DNA of 23,582 nucleotides, taken from positions 1 through 23,582 of the forward strand of contig DDTF01000035.1 of NCBI GenBank assembly GCA_002345965.1, written 5' to 3'. The translations under genes and the position numbers were made by a program. Each line of letters starts with the position of its first letter. Position 1 is the first letter of the stretch. Under the pieces are notes generated by a model that saw only the letters and a program-made list of their open reading frames with translations, was not told the origin of the DNA and did not search any database. This stretch comes from Flammeovirgaceae bacterium UBA2371. Lineage in GTDB: Bacteria > Bacteroidota > Bacteroidia > Cytophagales > Cyclobacteriaceae. Shown here one piece after another: positions 22,060 through 23,582 of the stretch.

Positions 22060-22145
22060 CACTCCAAAATAGCGCTTTTTGTGTTTCCTTTCAAGATCGG
22101 AAAGACTTAGCAAAACATAGGGGGCCCAAGCGAGACGCTTGTGCT
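22060..22145 (-). repeat. Full copy (A) of the dispersed repeat
   Basis: The first 43 bases match 23423-23465 with two changes. The distal end holds the hairpin CAAGCG-AGA-CGCTTG (22127-22141). On the minus strand the proximal end reads GCGCTATTTTGGAGTGA and abuts the ATG of the fusion regulator, so GGAG could act as its ribosome site. Confidence 0.75.
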
Positions 22146-22159
22146 AGTTGGGAACACTT

Positions 22160-22181
22160 TGTTGGTCAAGAAAGACCAACA
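22160..22181 (-). terminator. Hairpin at the 3' end of the beta-lactamase-like gene
   Basis: TGTTGGTC and GACCAACA form an 8-bp perfect stem with a six-base loop, 13 bases after the stop codon of the gene at 22195. There is no T-tract, so it may be part of the repeat next to it rather than a terminator. Confidence 0.4.
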
Positions 22182-22194
22182 TAGGCAACAGCAA

Positions 22195-23349
22195 TTAATC
22201 ATACACTGTGTTGGCAGTTGTTTTTATATAATTGTCGGTCAATCTGTAGGTTGCATCAATCAAATTGGGTTCATTTTCAAACAGGCTATTGGAATTCATG
22301 AAGATGGCAATAGTAAGAGGTCTGTTAAATTCAAAAACAACAAAGGATTGTGCTCCAAATGTTTCTCCTCCGTGGACAGCCATTGTATCATTAAGCTCCC
22401 AACCCAATCCATAAAAGGAGCCTGATTCCTTTATGATATAGAAATCACGATCTGCAAGCCCCTTAACTGCAATCATGGGTTGGAACAGAAGAGAATCAAT
22501 CTTTGTATTTAATATTGTTCGCTGTCGAAGGGCCTTGGAATACTTGGCAAAGTCATTTAGGTTAGTGTAAAGACAACCAGCTCCAACTATTCCATTAAGA
22601 TAATGACCATCCACTTTATTCCAAATTCCTGTGCTGTCCCTTTCATAACAAAAGGCCCTTTCCGGTATGTGAGTAGGTCTTGATAAATTGTAAAACAAAC
22701 TTGATTGCATATCTGCTTTGTCGAGCACATTTTCCTTGATGTATTCCGAAAACTCTTTCCCACTAATCTCTTCTATTAACGAAGCAAGCAGTTCGTAGGC
22801 TGCATTGTTATATTCGAATTTTTCTCCAGGATTAAAATCTTTCCGGTCATGTTTCCGATACCATTCAATGATGTCGTTATTCGTTGCTGGTCTATCAAGA
22901 GTCCATTTTTTCCAAAATTCGGTATCAGCATCAACTATACCCGATGTATGTGTTAGCATTTGTTTTATTGTAACTCCTTCCAGACTTTTATAGGGATAGA
23001 ATTTATAAATGCTGTCATTCAGGTTAAGAAGGCCTTCTTCAACCAAAGATAAAATGCCTAGTGCGGTGAACTGTTTACTGACCGATCCAATCCTCAAATT
23101 AGTTGATGGTGTGATAGGAGCTTTTGTTGATAAATCTCTTAAGCCAAAACCTTTTGAGAATAACACTGAATCGCCATAGCTTATTAATACTGCCGCTCCA
23201 GGTTGATCGTCTGTAATGACTGAATTAAATAGAGAATCGATTTGTGACTGAAAGTCTGCCAAGATGACTTCCGGTAAATCATTTGGTTTCTTTTCTTCAG
23301 TTTTGCATGAAAAGAATAGTATTAGAAATAGTAATAGGATTGTTCTCAT
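22195..23349 (-). CDS. Serine beta-lactamase-like (class C / penicillin-binding-protein family) lipoprotein
   Basis: 384 residues from the ATG at 23349, chosen because it starts a lipoprotein signal (LILFFSC, Cys15). The alternative ATG at 23418 would run through a hairpin and a repeat. The domain has the catalytic set of the family: Ser89-x-x-Lys92 (SVSK), Tyr180-Asn-Asn (YNN) and His326-Gly-Gly (HGG). Family members include class C beta-lactamases, D-aminopeptidases, esterases and peptidases of the cell envelope, so antibiotic resistance should not be assumed. The lipid anchor places it in the periplasm or on the outer membrane. It is flanked on both sides by copies of the dispersed repeat and is not obviously in an operon. 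Confidence 0.88.
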   Translation of the reverse strand: MRTILLLFLILFFSCKTEEKKPNDLPEVILADFQSQIDSLFNSVITDDQPGAAVLISYGDSVLFSKGFGLRDLSTKAPITPSTNLRIGSVSKQFTALGILSLVEEGLLNLNDSIYKFYPYKSLEGVTIKQMLTHTSGIVDADTEFWKKWTLDRPATNNDIIEWYRKHDRKDFNPGEKFEYNNAAYELLASLIEEISGKEFSEYIKENVLDKADMQSSLFYNLSRPTHIPERAFCYERDSTGIWNKVDGHYLNGIVGAGCLYTNLNDFAKYSKALRQRTILNTKIDSLLFQPMIAVKGLADRDFYIIKESGSFYGLGWELNDTMAVHGGETFGAQSFVVFEFNRPLTIAIFMNSNSLFENEPNLIDATYRLTDNYIKTTANTVYD

Positions 23350-23386
23350 TTTAAATAACTGCCTACGCCAATGTATGCGCTTTGTG

Positions 23387-23405
23387 CCTGCCTGCAGTAG
23401 GCAGG
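23387..23405. repeat. Hairpin in the leader of the beta-lactamase-like gene
   Basis: CCTGCCT (23387-23393) and AGGCAGG (23399-23405) form a 7-bp GC-rich stem with a five-base loop, about 40-55 bases before the chosen start at 23349. It speaks against translation beginning at 23418. Confidence 0.5.
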
Positions 23406-23422
23406 TGCCACAATACATAAGT

Positions 23423-23465
23423 CACTCCAAAATAGCGTTTTTTGTGTTTCCTTTCAAGATCAGAA
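23423..23465 (-). repeat. Partial copy (B) of the dispersed repeat
   Basis: Identical to 22060-22102 at 41 of 43 positions (CACTCCAAAATAGCG and on to CAAGATC), then unrelated. Same orientation as the other copies. It lies about 75 bases before the start of the beta-lactamase-like gene. Confidence 0.75.
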
Positions 23466-23491
23466 TAATTGTACGAAAGGTTTAGAGATAT

Positions 23492-23514
23492 GGCTTAAGT
23501 TACAAACTTAAGCC
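23492..23514. terminator. Strong hairpin near the window end
   Basis: GGCTTAAGTT and AACTTAAGCC form a 10-bp perfect stem with a three-base loop. There is no clear T-tract. A minus-strand gene beyond the window edge could end here, since the frame before it reads LEALDKYKFDKTIALTPSLA up to a TAA in the stem, but a TAG at 23580-23582 closes that frame. Confidence 0.4.
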
Positions 23515-23582
23515 AGGCTTGGGGTAAGTGCGATCGTTTTGTCAAACTTGTACTTGTCTAGTGCTTCCAAGAATTTTGCCTA

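Noticed and set aside
22195..23418. Longer beta-lactamase-like protein beginning at the ATG at 23418
   Set aside because: It would put 23 residues before a clear lipoprotein signal and translate through a hairpin.
23508..23582. C-terminal end of a minus-strand gene at the window edge
   Set aside because: The frame looks coding for 23 residues, but a TAG at 23580-23582 closes it; too short to call.
1..23582. CRISPR arrays, tRNA, rRNA, transposase or integrase genes
   Set aside because: None was recognised on either strand; no regularly spaced repeats of CRISPR type.

Overview
The window looks like chromosomal DNA of a Bacteroidota bacterium, probably of the Cytophagales type. This rests on gene content and style: a DUF5916/CBM9-like outer-membrane protein, small outer-membrane beta-barrels ending in Phe, lipoproteins and signal peptides ending in AQ, membrane-anchored AraC and LuxR regulators, Crp/Fnr regulators of the type that end in a short HTH, a PD40 lipoprotein remnant, AT-rich spacers, and almost no Shine-Dalgarno sequences. 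The genus assignment is inference; no marker gene or RNA gene is present.

Layout. 1-4.6 kb: the 3' part of an M24 metallopeptidase with a strong terminator, a convergent 757-residue DUF5916 protein, and a membrane protein. 4.7-6.0 kb: minus-strand hemerythrin-like and DUF998 genes. 6.2-8.5 kb: a plus-strand cluster of DinB-like protein, flavodiiron-like MBL protein and AraC regulator. 8.5-14.5 kb: minus-strand, mostly single-gene units (SRPBCC, small membrane proteins, two VOC proteins, a Doc-like toxin, a membrane LuxR regulator) separated by imperfect inverted repeats that resemble integron attC sites, interrupted by a Crp regulator with two tandem paralogous outer-membrane proteins. 14.9-17.2 kb: a membrane AraC regulator followed by a DJ-1/PfpI protein, with paired direct repeats between them. 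17.5-20.1 kb: DoxX, Crp/Fnr, a decayed PD40 lipoprotein gene coupled to an MBOAT-like gene, and a third outer-membrane paralogue. 20.2-23.4 kb: a TolB-like/TPR/AraC fusion and a serine beta-lactamase-like lipoprotein, both next to copies of a dispersed repeat.

The most interesting structure is the 8.5-14 kb stretch. At least three spacers (9400-9448, 13008-13120, 13616-13741) share a plan on the plus strand: a TAAC box, a stem arm, a variable middle, the complementary arm, then GTTG or GTTAG. Three more are weaker. In two cases the element supplies the last codons or the stop of the gene before it. This is what an integrase-less gene-cassette array would look like, but no integrase is in the window and the attC relationship is inference. 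A second dispersed repeat family (about 85 bases when full) occurs four times in the same orientation.

No tRNA, rRNA, CRISPR array, transposase or phage gene was recognised.
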